From NCBI RefSeq assembly GCF_029962835.1, contig NC_080574.1, forward strand, positions 27,998,001-28,062,000: DNA of 64,000 bases, written 5' to 3'. Within the stretch, counting starts at the first letter, position 1; each line of letters starts with the position of its first letter. The position numbers and the translations under genes were made by a program. This DNA is from Magnolia sinica (Eukaryota; Streptophyta; Magnoliopsida; Magnoliales; Magnoliaceae). Positions 1 to 10,520 of the stretch are shown here, one piece after another. Under the pieces are notes generated by a model. The model did not search any database. It was given only the letters and a program-made list of their open reading frames with translations, and had not been told where the DNA came from.

Positions 1-1271
1 ACCTCAATGTAAAAATTCAATCCGCGCCGTCCATCCTTTTCCCCATACCATTTTAGGCGTTAAGTCAAAAAATGAGGTTAATTTGACTCTCAGGCGGGCC
101 ATAGCATAGCAAACAGTGTGTCTACCATTGAAATTCACCCTGTTGTTTTGATGCGCCAAAAATATACTCAATATTGGACTCGTTTGGTTTGTCTCGAGCC
201 GTGAAAACCAATGGCTGGGGTGGATTTTGTAGATGCGGGCCCTACACAGGAAAAACCCCAAAAAAACACATTTTCTTCAAAAAAATTTTTTATATATAAG
301 CAGCAGGTGCTGCTGACGTCCAGAGGACGTGCAGCAGCCTCCTGCTGCATTTGATGCTGGAGGCAGGGGTCCCAACTGTGGGCCCCACCGTGATGCTTAT
401 GAACATCAACACCGTGCATTTTAATGAGGCCCCTTAGGGCAGTGGGTCCCCCAAAAATTAGCCCTATGAGGAGCTCAGATGGCCCACACAGCGTGCAATA
501 GTGTGATTGAACGTCTTCCATTGAAACCTCTTTTGGGTGTCCCAGAAGTTTTGGATTGATATGAAATTTATTTTTCCCCTTCATATGGGTCTGTGTGACC
601 TTACCAACGGATTGGATGACAAATAAACGTTATGGTGGGCCCCACGTGGGACCCACAATGATATATGTGTTTTATTCCCACCGTCCAGGCGGACGGTGGA
701 GCCCACAGTAATGTATGTGTCTTGCTCACACCGTCCACTGCTGTGGACGGTGGAACCCACCGTGATGTACGTGTCCTATTCATGCCGTCCAGCCATTTAT
801 CTGGTGGGCCCACATCAAGGAAACAATGTTGATTAAACGTCTACCATCGTGACCCTTTTGTGGTCTAGAAAATTTGGGCCAACATGAAATTTGTTTTTCC
901 TTTCATCCCGGCCTGTATGACCGTATGAACAGATTGGATGACATATAAACATTATGGTGGGCCCAACATGGTACCACATGGTGTATGTGTTCTAGCCACA
1001 CCGTCCATACCAGGATGGTGGGACCCATGGTGTATGTGTTCTAGCCACACCGTCCACACCTGGACGGTGGGACCCACCATGATGCATGTGTTGCATCCAA
1101 TCTGTCCATCCATTTTAAAAGCTCATCTTATGACATGAGCTAAAGAATGAGTCAGGTCCATAGTTCATGTGGACCCCCACCATGATGCATGGGTTGCATC
1201 CAAACCATCCACCATTTGGCAAGCTTGTATTACAGGCTTGAGACTAAAAATTAGACAGATCTATGGTTCAA
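1..1271. repeat. Cluster of fragmented TIR DNA-element sequence
   Basis: No gene is visible. The stretch is built from pieces that recur across the window: a block around 510-640 and again around 840-960 (a call to 'anaaguttttggat'-like sequence followed by a TTATTTTTCC-like and GGTGGGCCCCA-like segment), and short tandem units around 655-790 and 975-1090 that pair a CACACCGTCCA-like word with a TGGACGGTGGGACCCACC-like word. The same blocks make up the interiors of the complete MULE copies at 16983-17522 and 32177-32781, so I read this as decayed or rearranged non-autonomous DNA-transposon sequence. Open frames here are short and run through repeats, so they are not annotated as genes. Confidence 0.6.
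300..348. other. GC-rich perfect-to-near-perfect hairpin
   Basis: A GCAGCAGG...GACGTCC arm is followed by a 3-base AGA loop and then GGACGT...CCTGCTGC. The two ~23-bp arms are complementary with only one or two mismatches or bulges. It sits inside TIR-element fragments. It could be a transposon subterminal structure; no neighbouring gene suggests a terminator or an RNA precursor. Confidence 0.55.
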
Positions 1272-1900
1272 GTGGACCCCACCTTAGTATATGTATGGGG
1301 CCCATATTGATTTATTTGTGGCCGCCCATTGAGGCCCACCTTGGTATATGTATGAGGCCCTTTTTGATTTATTTGTGGCCGTCCGTTGAGGCCCACCTTG
1401 GTGTATATATAAGGCCCAAGTGATTAGGCTCATCTTGTCATATTTATAGCCATTGTTGAGGCCCACCTTGATGTACTTTGTGGCCCATCCGTTAGGCCCA
1501 CTTTGATGTATTTCGTGGCCTAATCAAGAGGCCCACTTTGATATACATGTGACTCATCAGGATGTATCTTTGACCCATGAACGGGGCCCACCTGTTATGT
1601 GTTTTGAGGCCCAGGTGCAGGGCCCACCTGTTATGTATTTGAGGTCCGTGTATTGAGGCCCATTGTGATGTATTTGGGGCCCATGGGTCGAGGCCCATTG
1701 TGGTGTATTAGGGCCCATGGGTTGAGGCCCATTATGATGTAGAAGGGCCCGTGGGTTGAGGCCCATTGTGCTGTATTTGGAGCCCATTGGGTTAAGGCCC
1801 ATTGTGATGTATTAGGGCCCATATGATGCGGCCCATTTGATGTATTTGAGGCCCATGGGTTGAGGCCCAATGGGATGTATACAAGGTCTATTGTATTGTG
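1272..1900 (-). repeat. Tandem GGCCCA/TGATGTATT array (outer left arm)
   Basis: About twenty imperfect ~30-bp units alternate a GGGCCCA-type word with a TTGTGATGTATT-type word. The reverse-complement form of the same array ends the right arm (5520-6575) and the third copy (9840-10510), so the array is part of a larger repeated unit and not an independent satellite. The minus-strand open frames here merely read through the repeats. The unit sequence is too degenerate for a precise count by eye. Confidence 0.75.
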
Positions 1901-3691
1901 TGATTCCACCGTGGTTTGTGTAATGATATTTATGGCGGGTCATGCCTTGGGAGCAAATGTTGGTTTGACGTCCGCATTATAACTTCCCCTAAGGCCCATT
2001 GATAGTCCCATACTTGTTATGTGTTGGCCATCTAGGCCCATTTGCATTGTAAGGATAGTTCATTACTTTATAACATGCTTAGTATAATTCCATGACTCAT
2101 GCCATACGCATCATCTGTGTGTTGGATATGAGTAGTGACTGATCATTGCATACGCCATTGGGCAAACTATTTACGAGACTCCTTATGAGACGAAGTGCCC
2201 ACATTATCGCACCGTACGCGTAGGATTGTTGCATGACTGGATAGTATGACTCATGCATCTCGCATATATATAACTTGATCATTGTACGCCCTAGCGACAT
2301 TAGGGTCGTGGCCTCCACAGACACATCGTGGATGGCCAAATGGGACACCGAAAATATTTGGTTCTAGCACTATGGGCACTTAGGATGTCCTTGGGTGAAA
2401 ATCCCAGAACCTCCGAGGCCAGGAGTAGCCCCAACGTCTAGACCGAGTGGAACATGAGCGCCCGAGTGCCGAATACCAGTAGGCCGCGTCTCCCACTGTG
2501 TCGTGGTCGGTTGGGAGGGGGTGTGGCCTTATCCGCCCAAGTGAGGGGGCTATAAGCTAGGCTGAGTATGACCAGCTCGTAAATGGGTCCGCTATCGACG
2601 AGCCGGGTAGGTATTGGCAGACTACTGGTCAGGCGGATAGTGAGGTTTATTCCGCTCACTGGGCTGTGCAGCTAGGGAGGAGGCAATCGATGTCGAGTGT
2701 AATAGACCCCGGTGATTTCCCTAAAGAGTAACCATACTGATATGAGGACTTATTGAGCAGGAATTGCATATCCATTCATTCATTCATTCACTATCCACTC
2801 GGGCTGCTGGTGCGTAACTATTTGTTACGTGTACCATCGCATGGCCAGGATTTCGGTTGGGCGCGCGACTAACCTGAGATCAGGAGTTTACCACATTGTG
2901 TCTGACTATCCAAATTTAGGTATGGGACTGGTTTGGATAGAAGTCCCTTGTGATGGACCCCATAGCCTGTGATACTTCGTACTATCATCCCGACTTCACA
3001 TTCCAGCATGGTCATTTCATTCGCACCGCATATCACATTGCATCCGCAGTACTTAGCATTTTGGGTTACTATGTTTTTGCACTTATAGCCTAGATGAGGT
3101 TGATGGTATTCATGGCTCGTCAGGATTTGCATATTGCATTGTATCCTCAGCATCTGTTATTGTCTTTTTATGTTTCGTATCGCATGGCCTTGGTATGGCC
3201 GATAGCATTCATGCCTTGCATCACACAGCTTTGGTACAGCTGATAGCATTCATGGACTTACCCCATATTTTCGCATTACTCTGATATTGTATGATTCATG
3301 ATCTTGTCAGTATTTTCACTTATTCCGATGATGTATGATTTATGGGCTTTATGGTATACTTGGCACTTACCTTGGGCACACACTTTCACCACCCTCTAAG
3401 CTTTTGTAAGCTTATGCACGATAGATGCGTGCAAGTGGCGTTGGGTTGCAGCAGCGTTGAGCTTGGGGCGTGCAACAGTCTTCTGGAGTTTTGATTTTCG
3501 ACATATGTATTTCCATTTCAGTATTGTATTCAAATATTTATATTAGTAGATACGTGATGATGATGTTGCCTTTGTGATTTGGGTAAACTTGTGGTTATGC
3601 CCCATACAAAAAAATCATACTGAAAAATCCTCCTTGTAGGATCTCAGGATCGGAATCTGGCGTATGGATGCTGAGAGCCGAGAATGGGGTA
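1901..3691 (-). repeat. Left arm of large inverted repeat, LTR-like non-coding sequence
   Basis: The sequence matches 3743-5519 in reverse complement over most of its length. Recognisable paired landmarks are the AAGCTTNTGTAAGCTTATGCA-like stretch near 3400 against 4020-4045, the (CATT)n stretch near 2775 against the GAATGAATGA-like stretch near 4600, and the TAGGATC...CGGAAT segment near 3640 against 3780. It holds no coding domain. The style, long and non-coding with AT/GC-mixed unique sequence, resembles the long LTRs of Ty3/Gypsy elements, but I see no confident TG...CA ends, so the LTR identity is an inference. Confidence 0.65.
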
Positions 3692-3742
3692 CTACAAAGG
3701 TTGTCGGCACCGGACTCGGCAATCGAAAATTTTGTGAGCTCG

Positions 3743-5519
3743 GTATCCCATTCTTGGCTCTTAGTGCCCATATGCCATATTCCGATCCTGGGATCCTACA
3801 AGGGGGATTTTTCAACGTACATTTATCTCGTAAGAAGCATAACCACAAGTTTACCCAAATCACAAAGGCAACATCATCATCGCATATCCATTAATATAAA
3901 CTTTGAATACAATACTGAAAGGGAAATACATATGTCGAAAATCAAGGCTCAAGAAGATAACTGCACGCTCCAAGCCCAATACCACTGCAACCTAACATCA
4001 CATGCACGTATCTATCATGCATAAGCTTACAGAAAGCTTAGACGGTAGTGTAAGTGTGTGCACAAGATAAGTGTCAAGTATTCAATGCAATGCCATAATC
4101 ATATATTGTCAGAAATATTGGCAAGATCATGAATCATACGATAACAAGTAAACGGAAATACTGACAAGTTCATGAGTCATACAATATCAGAGTACGCAAT
4201 AAAGATCAGCTATACAAATGAGGAGTCATAGAGAGCCAAATATCAAATGCTGAGGGTACAATGCAATATGTAAATCCTACTAAGTTCATCTAAGCCATAT
4301 AAATGCAGAAACATAGCAACTTAAAATGTCATATGCCTGTAGATGTAATGCAGTATGCGATGCGTATGAAATGACCAAGTTGAAGTGTGAAGTCGGGATG
4401 ATAGTATGCAGTATCACAGGCTATGGGGTCCATCATAAGGGACTTCTATCCAAACTAGTTTTATACCTGAATTTGGATAGTCAGACTCAATGTGGTGGAC
4501 TCCTGATCTCAGGTTGGTCACGCGCCCCAACCGAAATCGTGGCCATTATGAAAGTACACATAACAAATAGTTATGCACCACCAGCCCGAGTGGATAGTGA
4601 ATGAATGAGTATGCAACTCCTACTAAATAAGTCCACATATCAGTACGATTCCTCTCTGGGAAATCACCGAGGTCTAGTACACTCTACGCTACTTGCTGCC
4701 TCTATCCGAGCGCACGACTGGGTAAGTGGAAGAGACGTCACTATCCGCCTACTAATATCAGGCCCGGCTCATCGATAGCGGACCCATTCCTCAAGTTGGT
4801 CAAACTCAATCTAGATAATGCCCCCTCACTCAGGCGGGTAAGGTCACACCCCTTCCTAATTGACCACGACACAGTGAGAGATGCGGCCTACTGGTATATG
4901 GCCCTCATGCACTCATATATATCCACTCGGTCTTGATGTTGGGGCATCCTCTGGTACCTAGAGGGTTTAGAAATTTTTATCCAGGACCATCTATGGCGGC
5001 CCGATGCTAGTAACAGATTTTCGGTGTCCCATCTAGCCATCCACGATATGCCTGTAGAGGCTACGGCCCTGATGTCGTTAGGGTATACGATAATCATAAT
5101 CACACAATGCGAGATGCATGAGTCACACAGTCCAATCATGCATTAATTCTGCACATACCGTACGCTCATGTGAGATAACTCTACCTATCAGGGAGTCCCA
5201 TAAACCTCTGTACTATGACATATGCAATGGTCAATCACATCCCATAACAAACATTTAGATGATGCGTATGGGCATGTATCGTGATGCTATGCTGTCACAT
5301 ACTCATAATCGGTATCAATAACTGGCACTGATAATCAACTTCGACAGTCAGCCTCGATAATTGGCATCCATAATCGGCTTCGCAATGTGGACATTTAACC
5401 AACATTACCCCCAAGGAATGGCCCACATAGAGCCTAACATATAATAGACTTATGGCCTCACACAAGGGCCAAATATACAATACCATGAGCCTCACTCAAG
5501 AGCTTAATACACATCACGA
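3743..5519 (+). repeat. Right arm of large inverted repeat, LTR-like non-coding sequence
   Basis: Reverse-complement counterpart of 1901-3691. The two arms are separated by only about 50 bp (3692-3742). A third copy in this same orientation begins near 8186, so the unit is a dispersed repeat that happens to be present here as an inverted pair. The arms differ by many substitutions and small indels, so the pair is old or came from two separate insertions. No intact reading frame is supported; the 92-codon frame at 4326-4604 is a repeat-internal frame with no recognisable domain. Confidence 0.65.
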
Positions 5520-6575
5520 TGGGCCTTTCACATGGGCCTAACATACATCACAATGGGCTCCATCGCCTAGCCCTCAAATGCATCACAATGGGCCTCATCA
5601 CATAGGCCTCATATACATCACATTGGGCCTTAAACACAGGTTGAATACACATCACAACTGGCCTCAAATACGGGCCTCATGTGCATCAAATTGGGCCTCA
5701 ACAATCGGCCTCGATATCCAGTCTCGACAATCGGCCTCGACAATCAAAATCGGCCTCGACAATCGGAATCGGCCTCGAAAATCGGCCTCGTCAATCAGAA
5801 TCGACCTCGATAATCAGAATCGGTATCAACAATCAGGATCGGCTTCGATAATTGAAATCGGAATCGACCTCGATAATCGAAATCGAAATCGACCTCAACA
5901 ATCGGAATCGGCATCGGCAATCAGAATCGGCCTCGACAATCGGAATCGGCCTCGATAATCGAAATCGGCCTGACAAAGGGCCCAAGGGAAGGTCACAATG
6001 TGGACATTTAACCAACATTCCTCTCAAGGAGTGGTCCTCATAGGGCCAAACATATAGTGGGCCCATGGTCTCATATACACAATAGGTGGGCCCTGCTCAT
6101 GAGCCTCAAATACATAACACGTGGGCCATACACATGGGCCTTATACAGCACATTGGGCCTCATCATATGGGTCTCATATACAACACATCAGGCCTCATAC
6201 ATCACAATGGGCCGCATCACGGTGGGCCTCATACATCACAATGGGCCGCATCAATAAGCCCCACTAATGGGCCTCATACACATCAAGTCGGCTGCATCAA
6301 TGGGCCGCACTAATGGGCCTCATACACATCAAGTGGGCTACATCAATGGGCCGCACTAATGGGCCTCATACACATCAAGTGGGCTGCATCAATGGGCCTC
6401 ACTAATGGGCCTCATACACATCAAGTGGGCTACATCAATGGGCCGCACTAATGGGCCTCATAGATGGGCTACAAATATATCAAGGTGGGCCTCACAGATG
6501 GGCCACAAGTATATCAAAGTGGGCCTCTCAAATGGGCCACAAAATACATCAAAGTGGGCCTCAAGTGGGAGCTTG
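5520..6575 (+). repeat. Tandem array: CATCACAATGGGCC-type and CATCAAGTGGGC-type units
   Basis: This is the expanded counterpart of the array at 1272-1900. Units of ~30 bp carry CATCACAATGGGCCTCA-like or CATCAAGTGGGC-like words; from about 6250 to 6450 a ~60-bp higher-order unit (GGGCCGCACTAATGGGCC-like followed by CATACACATCAAGTGG-like) is repeated four to five times with very few differences, showing recent local amplification. The short array at 5695-5975 is embedded in it. Confidence 0.75.
5695..5975 (+). repeat. Embedded 15-18 bp CGGCCTCGACAATC array
   Basis: Around seventeen tandem units of AATCGGCCTCGACAATCGG-like sequence with small variants (CGAAATCGG, CGGCATCGG). A shorter version is present in the third copy at 9600-9705, but I find no equivalent in the left arm (1900-2100). 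It has an apparently long open frame rich in N, R, S and I only because a unit whose length is a multiple of three lacks stop codons; it is not a gene. Confidence 0.75.
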
Positions 6576-7545
6576 GATTACATGTAAAATCATTTCAATA
6601 GTTGCAGGTGCAACATGTGTATCACTATACATAATCATTATATGGGGCATATGGCTCACTAATGATGATCAGCACTGTCCAAACATTGGACAGCACCATC
6701 CAACATTGTCCAGCACCGTCCAGTACTATCTGGATGGTGTGGATGAGACAAATACATCACGGTGTGGCCACAACACCACCCCAACATTGTCCAGCACCAT
6801 CCAGCACTGTCTGGACGGTGTGGATGAAACAAATACATCATGGGTGGTGTCTACAGTCCAAATGGGACCCACAGAACTTGGTGACGTCAATACACCAGCT
6901 ATATATAGCTGATGTGAGGTATGTCAGCCAATCAGCTTCCATAGTGGTGGGTCCCACGTAGGGCCCACCAAATATATAATATAAATATATTAATATAATA
7001 CTTATTATTATTATTATAATATTAGGTTCAGTCCAGCGTCCAGACGCTAGACATTTGGATGGATAACAAAGATATAACATATGCATCGTGGAGGGGTCCA
7101 CACACGTGGCCCATCACACCGTCAGGATGGACGGATGGAGTGCACATATATCATGGTGACCCCTACTGCTGTCACACATGCAACAGCTACTGGCACTGGC
7201 TGCTGCCCACCATCAAAACGGACGAGCGGTAAGGATGTGGAATAAATACATCAGGGTGTGTACCACCGTCCATCAGCTAGACGGTGGATACAACACATAC
7301 CTCAAAGTGGGGCCCCACAACTGGACAGTGTGGGCATGAAACATATACATAAGTGTAGTGTGGCCCACGCACCGTCCAAACAGTCCAGCACCGTCCAGAC
7401 ATTCTGGACAGTGTGGAGAAAGACATACATCAAGGTGGGTCCATGTGGTGGCCCACCACCACTTGGATCAACTGATATTTGTATTTTTGCTTCATCCATG
7501 GTAGCGGGAAGGGGGGCCAATAGATGGATGGTCTAGATCAAGTTA
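6576..7545. repeat. TIR-element mosaic with CTGGACGGTG-type internal repeats
   Basis: At 6690-6860 a ~115-bp unit (GTCCAGCACCGTCCAG-like plus GGTGTGGATGARACAAATACATCA-like words) is present twice. At 6869-6942 there is a clear right terminus of the same MULE-related family: TTGGTGACGTCAA, then an AGCTATATATAGCTG palindrome, then CAGCCAATCAGCTTCC. A very AT-rich stretch (6970-7020) follows, as it does after a similar terminus at 11350-11410. Further CACCGTCCA/TGGACAGTGTGG pieces run to 7450. No gene is seen. Confidence 0.6.
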
Positions 7546-7558
7546 GCCACAATCCAAC

Positions 7559-7611
7559 AAAAGGAGAGAGGGGAAGAGAGATAGAGAGAGAGAGAGAAAG
7601 GAAGGAAGAGG
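7559..7611 (+). repeat. GA-rich microsatellite
   Basis: An imperfect (GA)n/(GGAA)n tract with an uninterrupted GAGAGAGAGAGAGA core. It lies between TIR-element fragments and has no coding context. Confidence 0.85.
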
Positions 7612-7612
7612 A

Positions 7613-8185
7613 ACGTGTGAAGGGGAGGGACCCCGCCACTATGGGCCCTCCCCATACAATGCATACATCAAGTGGGTCCCACAACATGTGGGTCCTCAAA
7701 TCATCGAATCCGAACGAAATCACCCACCGCTAGATCTCCTCTTCCTTCTTCTGCCAATGCATGCTAGGCTCTAAAGAATGTGATCCAATGGTTGAGATGA
7801 GGCCTGGAGGGTGGAGATGTGATGTAGAAAGGTGGGTCACACCAAGCTCTCTCATGGAGGTAGCTTCGACATGGGTTGCTTGGGAGAAATGAGAGAGAGA
7901 AGAGAGATGAGAGATGTGAGTGATGGGTGAGTGATGGGAGTACTTGTGTAAGAGAGATAGTTGACTTTGGAGATGGGTGTGAGTGATGGGAGTGATGTGT
8001 ACTTGATTGATATGATTGATGGGATTGATGTAATGGATTCTCTTGAGATTAGCAATGCGCGGCGTTTTCCTCGAACTGAACGCAGGTCCACGTCTCCTGG
8101 CCCGGGTATCACCTCAGCATGCGAGACATGGCATCGGAACCGCGGCAAAGGCGCGGTCGTAAGGATACAAGTCTTGAGTTGAGCC
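7613..8185. other. Unassigned stretch, no gene seen
   Basis: I recognise no gene. Around 7870-8040 a degenerate GAGTGATGGG/GATTGATGGGATT-type repeat occurs. Around 8060-8180 a GC-rich segment (GGCGTTTTCC, GGAACCGCGG, GGCGCGGTCG) leads into the third copy of the large repeat and may be part of the same LTR-like unit that the other two copies lack. The 137-codon minus-strand frame has no recognisable domain. Confidence 0.4.
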
Positions 8186-9589
8186 GACTCTGGAATACAG
8201 TTGAATATAGTACTGAAAGGGATAATATATATATTAAAAATCAAAGCTCTAGAAGACAACTGCACACTGCAAGCTCAACGCTACTGTAACCTAATGCCAC
8301 CTGCACACATCTATCATGCATAAGCTTATAGAAAGCTTAGAGGGTGGTGTAAGTGTGTGCGCAAGATAAGTGTCAAGCATGCAAATATCAGAGTAAGCGG
8401 AAATACTAACAAGTCCATAGAAATGTCATCAACCTCATCTAGAATATGTGATGCAAAAACATAACAAGCCAATGTCATATACTGAGAAAGTAATGTGGAA
8501 ACATAATGAGTCAAATATCAGATACCGATGATGCAATACAATATGCAATTCTGAAGAGCTACGAATACCATCAACCTCGTCTAGGTCATATAAATGCAAA
8601 ACATAGCAACCTAAAATGCCAGATGTCGTGGATGTAATGCAAAATACAGTGCGAATGAAATGACCAAGCTAGAGTGTGAAGTCGAGATGTAGTACGTAGT
8701 ATCGCAGGCTACGGGGTCCATCACAAGGGACTTCTATCCAAAACAGTCTCATACCTAAATTTGGATAGATAAACTCAATGTGGTAAACTCTTGACCTCAG
8801 GTTGGTTGCGAAATTCTAGCCATTGCGAAGGTACACACGATGACTTAATTGTGCACCACCAGCTCAAGTGGACAGTGAATGAATGAATGAATGAGTAAAA
8901 TGCTGAGTATGCAACTCTTGCTCCACAAATCAGTACTGTACATCTCTAGGATCATCACTGGGGTCTAGTAAATTCCAAACTGACTACTGCCCCGGCCGGC
9001 CACGTAGCCCAGCGAGTGAAAAAGACCTCACTACCCGCCTGCTAGCAGTATACCAATGCGTACCTGGCTCATCAATAGCGGACTCATTTGGGACCTGGTC
9101 AAACTGAGCCTAGCTTATAGCCCTCTTACTTGGGCAGATAAGGCCACACCCCCTCCTAACTGACCACGACACAGTGGGAGACGCGGCCTACTGGTATTCG
9201 ACACTCAGGCGCTCATGTATCCACTTAGTCTAGATGTTGGAGCGTCTCCTGGCCATGGAGGTTTAGGGACTTTCACCCACAGACATCCAAAGTACCGAGA
9301 TGCTCGAACCAAACAGTTCACGTGTCTCATCTGGCTATCCACGACATGCCTGTGGAGGCCTTAGCCTTGATGTCGCTAGGGCGTACAGTAATCACAATCA
9401 CATAATGTAAGATGCAGGAGTTACGCACTCTAATCATGCATCAATCCTGCGCATATCATGCGCTTATGTGGGATAACTCCACCTATTAGGGAGTCTCATG
9501 AACCCCCTGCACTATGGCATATGCAATGGTCAATCACATCTCATAACAAACATGCAGATGATACGTATAGTTATGTATCATGATGCTAA
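8186..9589 (+). repeat. Third copy of the large LTR-like repeat
   Basis: It aligns by eye with 3895-5310 in the same orientation. Shared landmarks are the TACTGAAAGGG start, the TAAGCTTAYAGAAAGCTTAGA segment, the GACTTCTATCCAAA segment, the GAATGAATGAATGA stretch and the CACGACACAGTGRGAGA segment. Substitutions and small deletions (for example near 8360-8500) separate it from the right arm. No coding domain is present. Confidence 0.65.
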
Positions 9590-10520
9590 GCTGTCACATA
9601 CTCATAATCGGTATCAATAACCGGCCTCAACAATCAGCCTCGATATCCGGCCTCGACAATCAACCTCGATACTCGACCTCGACAATCGGCCTCGATAATC
9701 GGCCTAACAAATGGCCTAAGGGAAGGTCACAATGTGGACATTTAACTATCATTGTCCATTAATATGAACATTTAACCAACATTGCTCCCAATGAGTGGCC
9801 CATATAGGGCCAAACATATAGTGGGGCCTATGGCCTCACATAAGGGCTTCACATATCACAATGGGCCACATCTCATGAGCTTCATATACAACACATCGGG
9901 CCTCATCGTGTAGACCTCATATACAACACATCGGGCCTTACTCATGGGCAGCATGTACATCACAATCGGCCTCGGCACATGGGCTAAATATACATCACAA
10001 TGGGTCACATCTCACGGGCCTCATATACATCGCAATGGGCCACAACAATGGGTCTCATATACATCAAGTGGGCCACATCATACGGGCCTCATATACATCA
10101 CAATGGCCACATCCATGGGCCTTAAATACATTATAATGGGCCACGTCCTATGGGCCTCAAATACATCACAATGGGGCCACAATACATGGGCTACACTAAT
10201 GGGCCTCATAATCATCAAGTGGGTCGCATCAACGGGCCGCACCAATGGGCCTCATAAACACCAAGTGGGCCACATCAATGGGTCCCACCAATGAGCTTTA
10301 TAAACATCAAGTGGGCCACATCAACGAGTTGCACCAATGGGCTCAATAAACATCACAATGGCCGCTCACACAGGCCTGATATACATCACAATGGAACCCA
10401 TCACTTGGCCCTCAAATGCATCACAATGGGCCTCGTCACTTGGGCCCAATATACATCACAATGGGCCACACAGCAGGGCCTCATGTACAATCTCAATGGG
10501 CCTCACAAGATGGACAGTTA
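9590..10520 (+). repeat. Tandem arrays ending the third copy
   Basis: A short CGGCCTCGACAATC array (about 9600-9705) precedes a run of ATACATCACAATGGGCC- and CATCAAGTGGGCC-type units (about 9840-10510). The order matches 5695-6575 in the right arm, though unit numbers differ, which is expected for arrays that expand and contract. Open frames through the array are artefacts. Confidence 0.7.

Noticed and set aside
1492..1909. Overlapping minus-strand frames with GLNPWAP-like repeats
   Set aside because: They are translations of the GGCCCA/TGATGTATT array in different frames.
5578..5958. 126-codon open frame rich in N, R, S and I
   Set aside because: It reads straight through tandem units whose length keeps the frame open; the reverse strand is open too, and there is no domain or promoter.
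5520..6575. Possible CRISPR-like repeat-spacer array
   Set aside because: Units are contiguous and degenerate with no unique spacers of constant length, there are no cas genes, and the surroundings are a plant nuclear genome.
7852..8265. 137-codon minus-strand frame
   Set aside because: It crosses a low-complexity GATGGGAGTGATG stretch and the start of a dispersed repeat, and no domain is recognised.
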